Source of the DNA: an uncultured Schlesneria sp.
Lineage (GTDB): Bacteria > Planctomycetota > Planctomycetia > Planctomycetales > Planctomycetaceae
DNA: 64,000 nucleotides
Reading direction: 5' to 3'
NCBI GenBank assembly: GCA_903858935.1
Contig: CAIOKO010000016.1
Location: forward strand, 1 to 64,000
The notes under the pieces are model-generated. The model searched no databases and was not told where the DNA came from. It was given only the letters and a program-made list of their open reading frames with translations. The position numbers were made by a program, and so were the translations under genes. Below, in pieces: positions 53,867 through 63,028 of the stretch. Within the stretch, counting starts at the first letter, position 1, and each line of letters begins with the position of its first letter.

Positions 53867-54970
53867 ATGATGCAGAGACCGTTGAAAAAACGAGGTTTTA
53901 CATTAATTGAATTGTTAGTTGTGATCGCAATTATCGCGGTGCTGATTGCCCTGCTGCTTCCCGCAGTACAGCAAGCCCGTGAAGCGGCTCGCCGAACACA
54001 ATGTAAGAACAATCTCAAGCAACTGGGATTGGCTATGTTCAATTACGAAGGGACTTACGGGCGATTCCCGATGGCCACTTTCGTTCCTTGGGGCCGATTC
54101 AGCAAAGATGACGCTCACATGGAATACAAAGGTCAATTCGGACCGAACTGGGCTGTAACCCTGCTCCCTTACGTCGATCAAGGTGGACTTTACGCATCAA
54201 TGAATCCGTTCAAAGTTGTCTATCCAACACCACCCGCCACTTGGGCTGGTAATATGATCGCCGGCACCGACGGCTTGTCTTGGCGGAATGGAGTGGTTGG
54301 CAGAAAGATCAGTGCTTACATGTGCCCCTCAGATTCTTTCAATAACCAACTATTCGTTAACCCGGCTGTACCGGGGGATTCCACTATTGGGGGCGGTTGG
54401 GCTCGCGGTAACTATGGCATCTCCGCCGGATATGAAGACTACGACCACGTTGCTGGTGGAAATCGATATAAATCAAGTTCCAGTAATATTGCTGGCGCGA
54501 ACGGGATGTATTCTTCGCCACTCTGTTCATCGTTTTATGGTTCGCAAACACGTGACGTCCTGGACGGACTTTCGAACCAGTTCATGTTTACCGAATTAAG
54601 GGCTGGCCTGACGAACATCGATCCTCGTGGTATCTGGGCCATGGGTTTTCCTGGCGCAAGTGTCCAGAATGGCGGACGTGGAGTCTACAATCCAGGTCCA
54701 AACAATACCTTGGGTGGTATCGCCGCAGACGGTGGTGATGAGCTCGAAGATGGAGCAACCTACTGCACACCAGCCGCTGCAGCCCTGGGAATGGGATGTA
54801 CCACTTCGGGCACCCTCATGACCTCGGCCATGTCGCGCAGCCAGCACGTTGGTGGCGTTAATGCAGCGATGGCGGACGGCAGCGGGCGATTCATCTCGAA
54901 TAACATCGATCAGCTAACCTATATTCGCCTGTCGTCAACTCAAGACGGCCAGCTCGTTGGCGATTATTAA
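53867..54970 (+). CDS. DUF1559 pseudopilin-like protein
   Basis: 367-residue protein with a type IV pilin-like N-terminus, [19 protein letters not shown]. The Gly before Phe is the prepilin-peptidase cleavage site and the Glu at mature position 5 is kept. The DUF1559 body follows ([20 protein letters not shown]), and the C-terminal [10 protein letters not shown] is the family's DG motif. Family members are extremely numerous in planctomycetes and probably form extracellular pseudopili or surface layers. ATG 53867 has AAGGA a few bases upstream; an adjoining ATG at 53870 is equally possible. It is followed by a terminator and a small lipoprotein gene, the usual neighbour. Confidence 0.93.
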   Translation: MMQRPLKKRGFTLIELLVVIAIIAVLIALLLPAVQQAREAARRTQCKNNLKQLGLAMFNYEGTYGRFPMATFVPWGRFSKDDAHMEYKGQFGPNWAVTLLPYVDQGGLYASMNPFKVVYPTPPATWAGNMIAGTDGLSWRNGVVGRKISAYMCPSDSFNNQLFVNPAVPGDSTIGGGWARGNYGISAGYEDYDHVAGGNRYKSSSSNIAGANGMYSSPLCSSFYGSQTRDVLDGLSNQFMFTELRAGLTNIDPRGIWAMGFPGASVQNGGRGVYNPGPNNTLGGIAADGGDELEDGATYCTPAAAALGMGCTTSGTLMTSAMSRSQHVGGVNAAMADGSGRFISNNIDQLTYIRLSSTQDGQLVGDY

Positions 54971-55006
54971 TCGATAAACCCCATGCTTCGGGTTTTATAA
55001 GAACCT

Positions 55007-55037
55007 CCCCGGCTGCGTTAATCGCAACCGGGGTTTT
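55007..55037 (+). terminator. Strong intrinsic terminator after the DUF1559 gene
   Basis: The 11-base stem CCCCGGCTGCG (55007-55017) pairs with CGCAACCGGGG (55023-55033) apart from one mismatch, around a TTAAT loop, and is followed by TTTT. It lies 37 bases after the stop codon and clearly separates this gene from the lipoprotein gene. Confidence 0.85.
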
Positions 55038-55117
55038 CTATCGATGGACCGAAATGAACGACCTCCATTTTATCCTGAGTTAATTAACGATTCACTTTTT
55101 CAATAGGGAGTGATGAC

Positions 55118-55552
55118 ATGCGTGGATGCCTTATTTCGATGCTGATTCTCGTTTTGGCCTACGCCCCAACTGGCTGTGGCAGCAAAGGACCAAAGTTGTT
55201 GAAGGCCAGGGGGCAGGTTGTCAAAGACGGTGAGGACTACATTCCCGATGATGAGGAAAATCTTCAGGTTTGCTTCATCCCTATCGCCGCGGACATGTCA
55301 CCACCCCGGAACTGGTACGCAGCCGAGGTTGACCCCGCAACCGGTTCTTTCTATGCGTCGGGTGGGGAGAAAAAGGGTATGCCGCCGGGAAAGTATCGAG
55401 TGATGATCGAACTTAAAAAGAACCGCAAGGATGTGCTCGGTGGTAAGTTCGATTCGCAGAATTCTCCTTATGTCTTCGATATTGATGAGACATCCGAACT
55501 GATGGTTGTCGATATTGCGAAACCAGCCCCAAAAGTAAACAACTCGCCGTGA
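55118..55552 (+). CDS. Small lipoprotein associated with DUF1559
   Basis: 144-residue protein with a lipoprotein signal (MLILVLAYAPTGC), where the Cys is the lipidation site. The mature part is small and beta-rich, with MPPGKYRVMIELKK recalling carboxypeptidase-regulatory-like folds found in planctomycete lipoproteins next to DUF1559 genes. AGGGAG lies 7 bases upstream of ATG 55118. A TTAATTAA palindrome (55079-55088) lies in its promoter region. It is probably an outer- or inner-membrane lipoprotein on the periplasmic side; its partner is probably the DUF1559 protein. Confidence 0.82.
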   Translation: MRGCLISMLILVLAYAPTGCGSKGPKLLKARGQVVKDGEDYIPDDEENLQVCFIPIAADMSPPRNWYAAEVDPATGSFYASGGEKKGMPPGKYRVMIELKKNRKDVLGGKFDSQNSPYVFDIDETSELMVVDIAKPAPKVNNSP

Positions 55553-55650
55553 AGGTCGTTTTCGACTGCATGGTTCGTGAGGAGACGCTTTCAGCCGATC
55601 TTATTTTTGTGACACGGTCACTTTCTCATATCTCTGAATCGAGAATTTTC

Positions 55651-56769
55651 ATGCGTTGGAATTCCGCGGGTTTGAAGAGTTTTCGTAATCCTGTTTGGAA
55701 GAAAATCAATCAACGAGAGATTCCTGAAAGGCGCTGGGTCGCTCGAACGCTGTTGGTAACTTGCAGGTCTGTTTCTATTTGTATTTGCGGGTTCTTTTCG
55801 CTGTGCCGCGTCAGCACTGGCGAAGAGGTACTCACTGTCACACCGGTTGCTCAATTTGCCACTTCTGAAACGAAGGATCAGGATGACATGTGCATCTGGG
55901 TTCATCAGAATGACCCTGCTCAAAGCACAATCGTCGCCAGCGACAAATCGGCAAGTCAGGTCGTCGTCTATGGATTGGATGGTCAGGTACTTCAGAAACT
56001 AAATCTTCCGAAACCGGGGAATATCGACATCCGGCAAAGCGTAATGATTGACGGCCAGTCGATGGATCTTGTGGTTGTGAACCAGCGGACGGACGGATTC
56101 AAGCTGGTCGTATTTCGAGTTGATTCCATGTCTCGTAAACTCGAAAGAATCGATGACGGTTGCAAGACCGATCCGAATTATGGTGGTTGCCTCTATCACA
56201 GTACGAAAACAGGAAAGTTATTCTTCGTTTGTACTTCCGATACGGGTACCGTCGGGCAATACGAGCTGAAGGGAAACGGACGCAATCAGATCACGGCCAC
56301 AAAAGTACGAGACCTGTCGGTTGGCAAGTGCGAAGGAGCTGTCGCCGATGATGAATTGGGCCTGCTCTACATTGCAGAAGAGAAAAAAGGAGTTTGGAAA
56401 TTTGCTGCGGAACCTGACACAACGGCGACGGGGACTCTGATCGCGTCAGTCGGCGAACACGGACTTAAGGGAGATGTCGAAGGATTGGCAATTTTCAAGT
56501 CAAACAATCGGGGATATCTGCTTGTTTCTGATCAGGGCCGCAGCCGATTCATGGCCTACGAGCGCGAGACGCCCCATCGGTTCCTCGGTGAGTTTTCAAT
56601 CGAAGGAGCGACTCATTCTGATGGCATCGATGTGAGTTCTGCCAACTTGGGTTTAACGTTTTCCGACGGGCTTTTTGCTTGCCATACGGATCAAAGCCCA
56701 CGCGCCGTTCTTGTTACGCCGTGGGGACCGATCGGAAAGGCACTGTCAAAGGATTCCGCAGGGAAATAG
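55651..56769 (+). CDS. Beta-propeller phytase-like protein
   Basis: 372-residue exported protein with a beta-propeller phytase-like body: repeated blades (TIVASDKSASQVVVYGLDGQ; LVVVNQRTDGFKLVVFRVDS; GYLLVSDQGRSRFMAYERE) and a calcium-type KCEGAVADDELGLLYIAEE segment. The family removes phosphate from phytate using calcium. Known members have Asp/Glu/Lys ligands at those loops, and several are seen here (EGAVADD, DVEGLA). A hydrophobic stretch near 30-50 (LLVTCRSVSICICGFFSL) is a poor but possible signal. The start is uncertain: ATG 55651 (GAGAA upstream) is preferred to a GTG at 55549 that overlaps the lipoprotein stop. It fits phosphate acquisition together with the phosphatase at 52432. Confidence 0.8.
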   Translation: MRWNSAGLKSFRNPVWKKINQREIPERRWVARTLLVTCRSVSICICGFFSLCRVSTGEEVLTVTPVAQFATSETKDQDDMCIWVHQNDPAQSTIVASDKSASQVVVYGLDGQVLQKLNLPKPGNIDIRQSVMIDGQSMDLVVVNQRTDGFKLVVFRVDSMSRKLERIDDGCKTDPNYGGCLYHSTKTGKLFFVCTSDTGTVGQYELKGNGRNQITATKVRDLSVGKCEGAVADDELGLLYIAEEKKGVWKFAAEPDTTATGTLIASVGEHGLKGDVEGLAIFKSNNRGYLLVSDQGRSRFMAYERETPHRFLGEFSIEGATHSDGIDVSSANLGLTFSDGLFACHTDQSPRAVLVTPWGPIGKALSKDSAGK

Positions 56770-56813
56770 CGCTTCAGCGTGAATCTGTAGTTGAATTGAT
56801 TAGAAGTACAAGA

Positions 56814-56880
56814 TGCAGCCGAGTCTTTGAGGCCAACCGAAAAGCTGGCGAAGTTGGTGGGCCTCGAAGACTCGACTGCA
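56814..56880. repeat. Hairpin element between convergent phytase and helicase genes
   Basis: The left arm TGCAGCCGAGTCTTTGAGGC (from 56814) and the right arm ending CTCGAAGACTCGACTGCA (56880) are inverted over about 25 bases with three mismatches and a 17-base spacer. It lies in the spacer between two convergent genes and could act as a bidirectional terminator. The right-arm segment CGAAGACTCGAC/CACCCTAC is also found near 120-140, so it belongs to a dispersed family. Confidence 0.75.
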
Positions 56881-56917
56881 CCCTACGTAAAGGCAACGTC
56901 TTGTCTAAATACGTTGC

Positions 56918-59002
56918 TCATTCGCTTTTTGGCGATTCATCAGCAACCTTCCTCTGCATTTCTTTCAGAAAACGCGATGGTTTCGTCTTGTAGCGTTTGC
57001 CCCACTTCATTCGTGTTTCGGCGTAGCTGATCGTCAGCACGTCTTTGGCTCGTGTGATACCGACGTAGGCGAGGCGGCGTTCTTCTTCGATCGCTGTGGG
57101 ATTACTTTCTAACTCGTCGGTAATGGATCGCTTATGTGGTAACAGTCCCTCTTCGAGCCCCACAAGATACACATGCGGGAATTCCAATCCCTTCGCGCTA
57201 TGCAGAGTCATTAATTTGACCGACGTTTGCTCAAACGAATCGTCTTCTCCGAATTCGCGATCATTGCCGTTGAGAGAGGTCTGATCCAGAAAATCGCTGA
57301 GATCGGGCTTTGATGAACGCTGTTCGTACTCTTTGAGCGCCGTAATGCATTCTTCAAGCACGGCGTTCCGGGCCAGTTGCTGGTCAGTCGCTTTGTACTG
57401 TTTTTCAATTTCCCCCTCATAATTAATATCATGCAGCAGGGTTTTCAGGGTCTCGGACATGCTTGTTCCGGGTGCTTCAAATCGATTTTGAAAATCGGTG
57501 AGTAAACTCCGAAAGGTTTCGATGGCTTTGGCTGTTTTTGGTGAAAGCTCTTTTTCGGCAACGGCGTCGGGGATCACGTCCCAGATTTTCCGTCCCGATT
57601 TCACGGCTCGCCCCAGCAACTTTTCGATCGACGCCTCGCCAATCCCTCGTACCGGTGTATTGATAATCCGTAACAGAGAAACTTCGTCTGCCGGGTTTGC
57701 CAGAACCTTCAGGTACGCCATCACATCTCGGACCTCTTTCCGATCGAAGAAAGATTGGCCGCCAACCAACTGGTATGGCACGCGGACTCGACGCAGTTCG
57801 GTTTCGAAAATCCGGGGCTGTTCGTTCGTGCGGAACAAGATGGCAATATCCTGAGGCGGAACCTTCAGTTCTTTGATCAGGTAATTGATATCGCGCACGA
57901 CCCCTTCTGATTCGGTCTGTTCATCTGGATAAGGCTTGATCGCGGGAGTGGGGCCGTCTTTATGTGCGATCAATGTCTTATCGTGCCGACCAACATTGTG
58001 TTTCACCAGTTGGTTGGCCAGCCGAATGATCTCTGTTGTGCAGCGATAATTGTCCTGCAGCCGCACGATCTTTGCGCCAGGAAAGTGCTGCTGAAAATTG
58101 AGGATGTGCTTCACTTCGGCGCCGCGCCAGCCATAGATCGATTGATCATCGTCACCCACAACACAGATGTTGTGATGTGGTTTGACCAGTGCCGCGACGA
58201 TCTGGAACTGCATCTCATTCGTGTCCTGATACTCGTCGATCTGGACCTGTTCGAACCTCGCCTGCTGGCGTGCGAGAACATCGGGAAACTGGTCAAACAA
58301 TTGAGCGGTCAATAACAGCAGATCGTCGAAATCGACCGCTCCTGATGCACGAAGACTAAGTTGGTAACGGCGGTAGCCGGATGACGCGAGGAACGCTCGA
58401 TCGTCATCTGCATATTCCGTGGCCAGTTCCGGTAGTACACCCACCATCTTCCACCGGCTGATTTGAGAGAGAAGATCGGCCGGGCTGAGTGCCGATTCGT
58501 TGACCTTGATGTCGCGCAGCGCACGCCGGGCGGCAGACTCCTGATCGCCCCGGTCATAAATCACGAATTTCTTCGGGTAGCCCAGGGCTTCGATTTCGTC
58601 GCGCAGAATCTTCACGCACAACGAGTGAAACGTCGAAATCATCGGTCGACTGCTCGGACGTCGCCCAAGAAAATGCGACATTCGCTCGGCCATTTCCTTG
58701 GCAGCCTTGTTGGTAAACGTCACCGAAAGGATACGACTGGGTTCGACCCCGCTGCGGATCAATTCCGCCATGCGATACGTGATAACTCGAGTCTTACCCG
58801 TCCCTGCGCCAGCCAGTACGAGTAGCGGACCTTTCAGCGTGATAGCAGCATCAAGCTGCGACGCGTTTAAGTCCTTTAACGACGCTGGAGCCTGTTTCAT
58901 CGAGCCGGAAGATGAACCACTCCCCTTCGCTGTACTTGATGGAGCACCTGGCCTGGTCGCGGGGGTGCTCAGAAACGGAGAATACGGAACGGGCGAAGAC
59001 AC
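56918..59002 (-). CDS. UvrD/PcrA-family DNA helicase
   Basis: Superfamily 1A 3'-5' helicase of 694 residues acting in DNA repair and replication restart. The N-terminal Q-motif (LNASQLDAAI) is followed by Walker A LAGAGTGKTR, then TFTNKAAKEMAERM (motif Ia) and QIDEYQDTNEMQ (motif II). Motif III is GDDDQSIYGWRGAE, and motif VI is RLAYVGITRAKD. A Ser/Pro-rich tail of about 35 residues precedes the conserved part. The best start is GTG 59002 with AAGGA upstream. PcrA and UvrD cannot be separated by eye. It is a single gene, divergent from the secreted protein at 59174. Confidence 0.95.
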   Translation of the reverse strand: MSSPVPYSPFLSTPATRPGAPSSTAKGSGSSSGSMKQAPASLKDLNASQLDAAITLKGPLLVLAGAGTGKTRVITYRMAELIRSGVEPSRILSVTFTNKAAKEMAERMSHFLGRRPSSRPMISTFHSLCVKILRDEIEALGYPKKFVIYDRGDQESAARRALRDIKVNESALSPADLLSQISRWKMVGVLPELATEYADDDRAFLASSGYRRYQLSLRASGAVDFDDLLLLTAQLFDQFPDVLARQQARFEQVQIDEYQDTNEMQFQIVAALVKPHHNICVVGDDDQSIYGWRGAEVKHILNFQQHFPGAKIVRLQDNYRCTTEIIRLANQLVKHNVGRHDKTLIAHKDGPTPAIKPYPDEQTESEGVVRDINYLIKELKVPPQDIAILFRTNEQPRIFETELRRVRVPYQLVGGQSFFDRKEVRDVMAYLKVLANPADEVSLLRIINTPVRGIGEASIEKLLGRAVKSGRKIWDVIPDAVAEKELSPKTAKAIETFRSLLTDFQNRFEAPGTSMSETLKTLLHDINYEGEIEKQYKATDQQLARNAVLEECITALKEYEQRSSKPDLSDFLDQTSLNGNDREFGEDDSFEQTSVKLMTLHSAKGLEFPHVYLVGLEEGLLPHKRSITDELESNPTAIEEERRLAYVGITRAKDVLTISYAETRMKWGKRYKTKPSRFLKEMQRKVADESPKSE

Positions 59003-59173
59003 GGTTCATCCTTGAATGGTGGCGTTCGGTATACTTCATCGCGCCCGACCAAACGCGTCACGCTGATGAAAAAACGCGAAACCTACTGTAGTCTTAAAGG
59101 GTACATCTATTGCGTGTCGGCTGTCCAGCACGCGACTTCAGCTCTTTTTTTGCTTTTTTCAGGGATTCCCGCG

Positions 59174-60961
59174 ATGCGAATGACTCGATCGGTCGGATGG
59201 TTCTTTTTGTTCATGCTCATCGCTTTCGGGTCAAATTCGGGCCGGGCTGAAGAAACAGCGACAGGCAATGCTTCTCTGGCTGCATACCTGCCCAGTGGAG
59301 CCATTGGAACATTGGAAACGGCCAAGCTTGGGCCGCTGATCGAGCGAATTGAAACGTCTGGTGCTTTGCAGATGGTTCTGGACAGCCCGCAATGGCGTGA
59401 AGCTCTTAAACAGGATCAAGTCCAGAAAGCACTCGCCGGAAAAGCTCTCGCTGAAGGACAGCTGGGGATGTCGTTATGGCAATTTGCCAAAACGTATCTC
59501 GGCGACAGAATGATTCTGGGTGTCTATCCCCCGTCGCAGCCAGGTGCACAGCCGGATGGTGTCATCATCATTCGCGTCAATGACGCAGCGTCACTGACAA
59601 GACTATGGGATCGATTAACCCCATTGATTCCATTCGCAGGCGATAAAGTAAAGATCGGCGACAACGCAGGCGGAGGACGGCTGATCACCATCGATGACGT
59701 TGGTCAGGTCGTTGTTCGCGATCGCTGGATTGTGATCTGCAAAGTGAAGTCGCTACTGGACCAGACGTTGCAGAATCTCGCCAAGCCATCGACAGCGAAC
59801 TCAGGCTTACTTGAGTCGCGCGCATGGAAGGAAATGGGAACGCAACTTGGGACGGATCATCATATCCAGCTTTGCGTCAACATGGCGGGGATCACGCAAC
59901 TCGCCGGACACCGCTTTATCCCGTCCAAAATGGACAATCCCGTCTTTTCGTTACTATTTGGCGGATACCTGGAACTGGCTGCGGGAAGTCCTTATCTCGG
60001 ATCGACTCTTGATATCCACGAGAATCACTTTGAACTGAAAAGCACCGTTGCCGGCGATCCGAAACAGTTGGACGCGGCCCACCGCCCTTTCGTTCTGGAA
60101 GGCGAACCCGTTCCTCGCGCCGACGTCCCTTCACTCAAGAGCCCGTTGAACGGGTTTTCGCTGACTCGTGATTTTTCCAAATGGTATCGTAATCGCGAGG
60201 CGTTACTCGATGCGTCGCTGCTTCCCAATTTCGACAAGTTTGAGACGGGACTCGCCACATTTCTTCCAGGTCGAGACTTGGGCGAAGAGGTCTTACCGCT
60301 GCTCGGACAGCGTTTGACCATTGTTACGACACCGCAGAGTTACACCCATCTCAAGGGAAAACCAGGAGTACAACTCCCCGGCATTGCCCTGTTACTTGAT
60401 CTGGCAAAACCTGCAGAAGCGAATGACGTGTTGAATCTGTTTTTTCAATCCGTGATCCTGATCAGTAATTTTCAGGCGGCACAAGAAGGACGACAGCCGT
60501 TTGTTTTGTCTTCCGAAGCCTATCACGAAACCCAGATTGCCTTTGCGAAATACGTCAAACAGCCGGAAGGTGCGACCTTGCCGATTTCCTACAATTTCCA
60601 GCCTGCGTCGGCCCGAGTCGGAAATCGCTATGTTTTCGCCACCAGTCTGGAACTTTGCCGCGAGTTAGTCGACACACTTAAGGCTGAACCCACATCTCCC
60701 CCTGCAAGTCTTGCCACTGCTCAGGGTGACGCAGTCCGTGATCTCTACCTCGAGTTGTCGCCAGCGATCGGAGCAGACCTGCTCGAATCGAACGCCCAGA
60801 TCCTGACTGCCCAGAACCTGCAACAGGGAAAATCGGCAGAACAATCAGCCCAGGAACTAGCCGCGATATTCAAGATCTTGCGACAATTGACTCCCGTGAC
60901 ATTTTCGTCAACTCGACACGCCGATCGCTGGGTGCTTGAGCTTCGAGGCGGCTGGAAGTGA
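59174..60961 (+). CDS. Secreted planctomycete protein, DUF3352-like
   Basis: 595-residue exported protein with a signal peptide (VGWFFLFMLIAFGSNSGRA) and a largely alpha/beta body in which three or more segments resemble each other: LETAKLGPLIERIETSGALQ, then LTRLWDRLTPLIPFAGDKVK, then DRWIVICKVKSLLDQTLQNL. This gives it a layout like the DUF3352 group, whose function is unknown. ATG 59174 has AGGGA upstream and starts at the signal peptide. An earlier in-frame ATG at 59012 would overlap the promoter region of the helicase. It is followed by repeat-bearing DNA and a DUF1800 gene. Confidence 0.7.
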   Translation: MRMTRSVGWFFLFMLIAFGSNSGRAEETATGNASLAAYLPSGAIGTLETAKLGPLIERIETSGALQMVLDSPQWREALKQDQVQKALAGKALAEGQLGMSLWQFAKTYLGDRMILGVYPPSQPGAQPDGVIIIRVNDAASLTRLWDRLTPLIPFAGDKVKIGDNAGGGRLITIDDVGQVVVRDRWIVICKVKSLLDQTLQNLAKPSTANSGLLESRAWKEMGTQLGTDHHIQLCVNMAGITQLAGHRFIPSKMDNPVFSLLFGGYLELAAGSPYLGSTLDIHENHFELKSTVAGDPKQLDAAHRPFVLEGEPVPRADVPSLKSPLNGFSLTRDFSKWYRNREALLDASLLPNFDKFETGLATFLPGRDLGEEVLPLLGQRLTIVTTPQSYTHLKGKPGVQLPGIALLLDLAKPAEANDVLNLFFQSVILISNFQAAQEGRQPFVLSSEAYHETQIAFAKYVKQPEGATLPISYNFQPASARVGNRYVFATSLELCRELVDTLKAEPTSPPASLATAQGDAVRDLYLELSPAIGADLLESNAQILTAQNLQQGKSAEQSAQELAAIFKILRQLTPVTFSSTRHADRWVLELRGGWK

Positions 60962-60990
60962 GTGCATTCCGACAAACGACCAGTTCATCA

Positions 60991-61117
60991 ACGAAGCCAG
61001 GTGAACCGGGAGGCATGAGCCCCGGGACCCTTCGTTCAATTCGGATTCAGATTCCAGGAAAGAATCCGAGAGCTTACGCTTCCCGGCTCGCCTGCATGAA
61101 TACGTCTTCACCTGGAC
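60991..61117. repeat. Nested hairpin (REP-like) repeat
   Basis: CCAGGTGAA at 60997-61005 is inverted as TTCACCTGG at 61107-61115. Inside, CCGGGAGGCATGAGCCCCGGG (from 61006) and CGAGAGCTTACGCTTCCCGG (from 61067) look like two related motifs in opposite orientation. TCGGATTC (61041) and GAATCCGA (61062) form an inner stem. The nested symmetry spans the whole spacer and suggests a REP-type element that could end transcription after the secreted protein gene. Confidence 0.6.
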
Positions 61118-61146
61118 GACAGGATTCCTGAAACGAAAGTTTTTCG

Positions 61147-62472
61147 ATGGATCTCTCCAAGCCTCTTGCCCCTTACGATGCGACGACCGTGTGGACCCAT
61201 CGCGAGGCGTCGCATTTGATGAGTCGGGCTCAATTTGGGTTTACCCCCGCCGAACTCGATCGTGCAACGCGCGAGGGGATGAACGCAACGTTACAGCGTC
61301 TGACGGAAGTTCAGCCGGAGTCAACGGATTTCGCACGAGCCGAAACTAGTTTACGTCAGGCAGCGATCAGCACGGGAAGTATTGATAATCTCAAGATCTG
61401 GTGGCTGTATCGGATGAGGTATTCCGCCAATCCGCTGACCGAAAAACTGACTCTGTTCTGGCACAATCACTTTGCGACATCCAATGCCAAGGTGAACTCT
61501 GTTCCCTATATGTTGCGGCAGAATGAACTGATTCGAACAAATGCTACTAAAGATTTCAAACAGCTGTTACACGGTATGTCGCGCGACACGGCGATGCTGA
61601 TCTGGCTCGACGGAAACGCAAACCGGAAACGGCATCCGAACGAAAACTTCGCTCGTGAGATCATGGAATTGTTCGCACTCGGCGTCGGGAATTACACTGA
61701 AAAAGACATCCAGGAAGCAGCTCGTGCGTTTACGGGCTGGCACGTGCGAGACGGCCAGTTTTGGATGCATGAACTACAACACGACGACTCGCCGAAGACA
61801 GTCTTCGGAAAAACCGGTTCCTATGATGGTAATGACATCGTCAATTTATGCCTGGAGCAACCATCCTGCCCTCGATTTCTAGCGACAAAGCTGTCGAAGA
61901 CATTCGTTTGCCCTGACCCGTCGCAGGAGATGATTGAGCAACTTGCGAATCGAATTCGCCATCACGACTTTAACATGCGGCCCGTTCTGCGCGAGTTATT
62001 CTCGTCAAAATGGTTTTATCTCGAAGAAAATCGTCAGATTCTGATCAAGTCACCGCTGGAATTTGTGACAGGAACGCTGCGAACGTTAGCCGAGCCGATT
62101 CGATGGACGGGTGTTATCAAAGTTCTCGCCGATCTTGGACAAAACATTTTTGAACCACCTTCAGTAAAGGGCTGGGAAGGCGGCCGGCATTGGATTACGT
62201 CGTCTTCAATACTGCAGCGGGCAAATTTCGCCACGGAATTGACGACAACCAATCAATTCGGACCGCTTTCCGATACCGTTCGACAGGTCTCATCCGAAGG
62301 AAGCGAGGCGATCGTCAACCAACTCGGACGATGGCTTCTGCCCGATCGGCTCGACGACACCCTCCGGCAGGAACTGCTGAAGTTTCACGTCAGTGCTGAA
62401 GGAAACTCCGACCAGAAATTGAGAGGGCTATTGCAGTTGATCCTCACTTTGCCTGAATTCCAACTCCACTGA
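61147..62472 (+). CDS. DUF1800 family protein
   Basis: 441-residue protein of the DUF1800 family. Motifs from the N-terminus are REASHLMSRAQFGFTPAELD, KLTLFWHNHFATSN, NENFAREIMELFALGVGNYT and ARAFTGWHVRDGQFW. There is no obvious signal peptide at the chosen ATG 61147. Family members usually have a DUF1501 partner immediately downstream and may be involved in extracellular or cell-surface functions. Here the next open frame is small and then a transporter follows, so the partner is missing locally; the DUF1501 gene at 5281 is paired with PSD1 instead. The biochemical role is unknown. Confidence 0.9.
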   Translation: MDLSKPLAPYDATTVWTHREASHLMSRAQFGFTPAELDRATREGMNATLQRLTEVQPESTDFARAETSLRQAAISTGSIDNLKIWWLYRMRYSANPLTEKLTLFWHNHFATSNAKVNSVPYMLRQNELIRTNATKDFKQLLHGMSRDTAMLIWLDGNANRKRHPNENFAREIMELFALGVGNYTEKDIQEAARAFTGWHVRDGQFWMHELQHDDSPKTVFGKTGSYDGNDIVNLCLEQPSCPRFLATKLSKTFVCPDPSQEMIEQLANRIRHHDFNMRPVLRELFSSKWFYLEENRQILIKSPLEFVTGTLRTLAEPIRWTGVIKVLADLGQNIFEPPSVKGWEGGRHWITSSSILQRANFATELTTTNQFGPLSDTVRQVSSEGSEAIVNQLGRWLLPDRLDDTLRQELLKFHVSAEGNSDQKLRGLLQLILTLPEFQLH

Positions 62473-62821
62473 ATCAACGCGAGCCCGATTTATTTTACAT
62501 TGCAATCCGATCTGGGGTCGGGTGCTCAAATTTCAAAATTGGCCACGCAAGAGACTTCCCCGATAAAGTCATCTCGATGGCCAATTTTGAAATTTGAACG
62601 CCCGACCCCTTCTTCCATCTCCATACCATCGCCAAGCGGCTCCCCTGCTTGATCACCTCACAATCCTGCATCCATCTGTGTCGTGAACAATTTTTATTGA
62701 CCCGGCAAAGTTTACGCCGCAGGGGTCTTCGCCGCAGAACGGTCAAGCTTATGAAAACGTCAGCGTGAAACCGTCAAAGCGCAACGCAAAACCGTCGAGA
62801 AATTGTAGGGTGAGTTTTTCA
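62473..62821. other. Spacer with family A hairpin repeat
   Basis: The 349-base gap after DUF1800 contains the hairpin at 62514-62609 and then the upstream region of the small frame at 62822. No other gene or signal was recognised. Confidence 0.45.
62514..62609. repeat. Family A inverted repeat (well-preserved copy)
   Basis: Two 32-base arms, GGGGTCGGG...TTGGCCA (62514-62545) and TGGCCAATT...CCGACCCC (62578-62609), are reverse complements apart from two positions, with a 32-base spacer. It would form a very stable hairpin and can stop transcription in either direction. A decayed inverted copy lies at 30076-30166, with a matching spacer, so the element is dispersed. No transposase gene was seen in the window. 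Confidence 0.85.
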
Positions 62822-62983
62822 ATGTCGACCGAACGGAGTTTCGTCATCGATCTGGGAGACTCGTCTTTCGTCTATTGCTGCGGTAAGGCCGGTGATCCAC
62901 TCACTGTCTTCCGCGTGTCTACCGGAAAAGTCATGGATTTGACGACCGAACATTCATGGGAAGATCACTGCGTTCCGGCCTAA
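62822..62983 (+). CDS. Possible small protein, 53 residues
   Basis: A short frame starts at ATG 62822 with AGGGTGAG about 7 bases upstream and begins MSTERSFVIDLGDSSFVYCC. It is cysteine-containing, without signal peptide or helix, and ends WEDHCVPA. Its position between DUF1800 and an MMPL gene and its good ribosome binding site favour a real gene. No family is recognised, and the shortness keeps confidence low. Confidence 0.4.
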   Translation: MSTERSFVIDLGDSSFVYCCGKAGDPLTVFRVSTGKVMDLTTEHSWEDHCVPA

Positions 62984-63028
62984 ACAAGAACCGACACTCG
63001 TTGATTCGCCAGAAAGACGCCGTATTAG

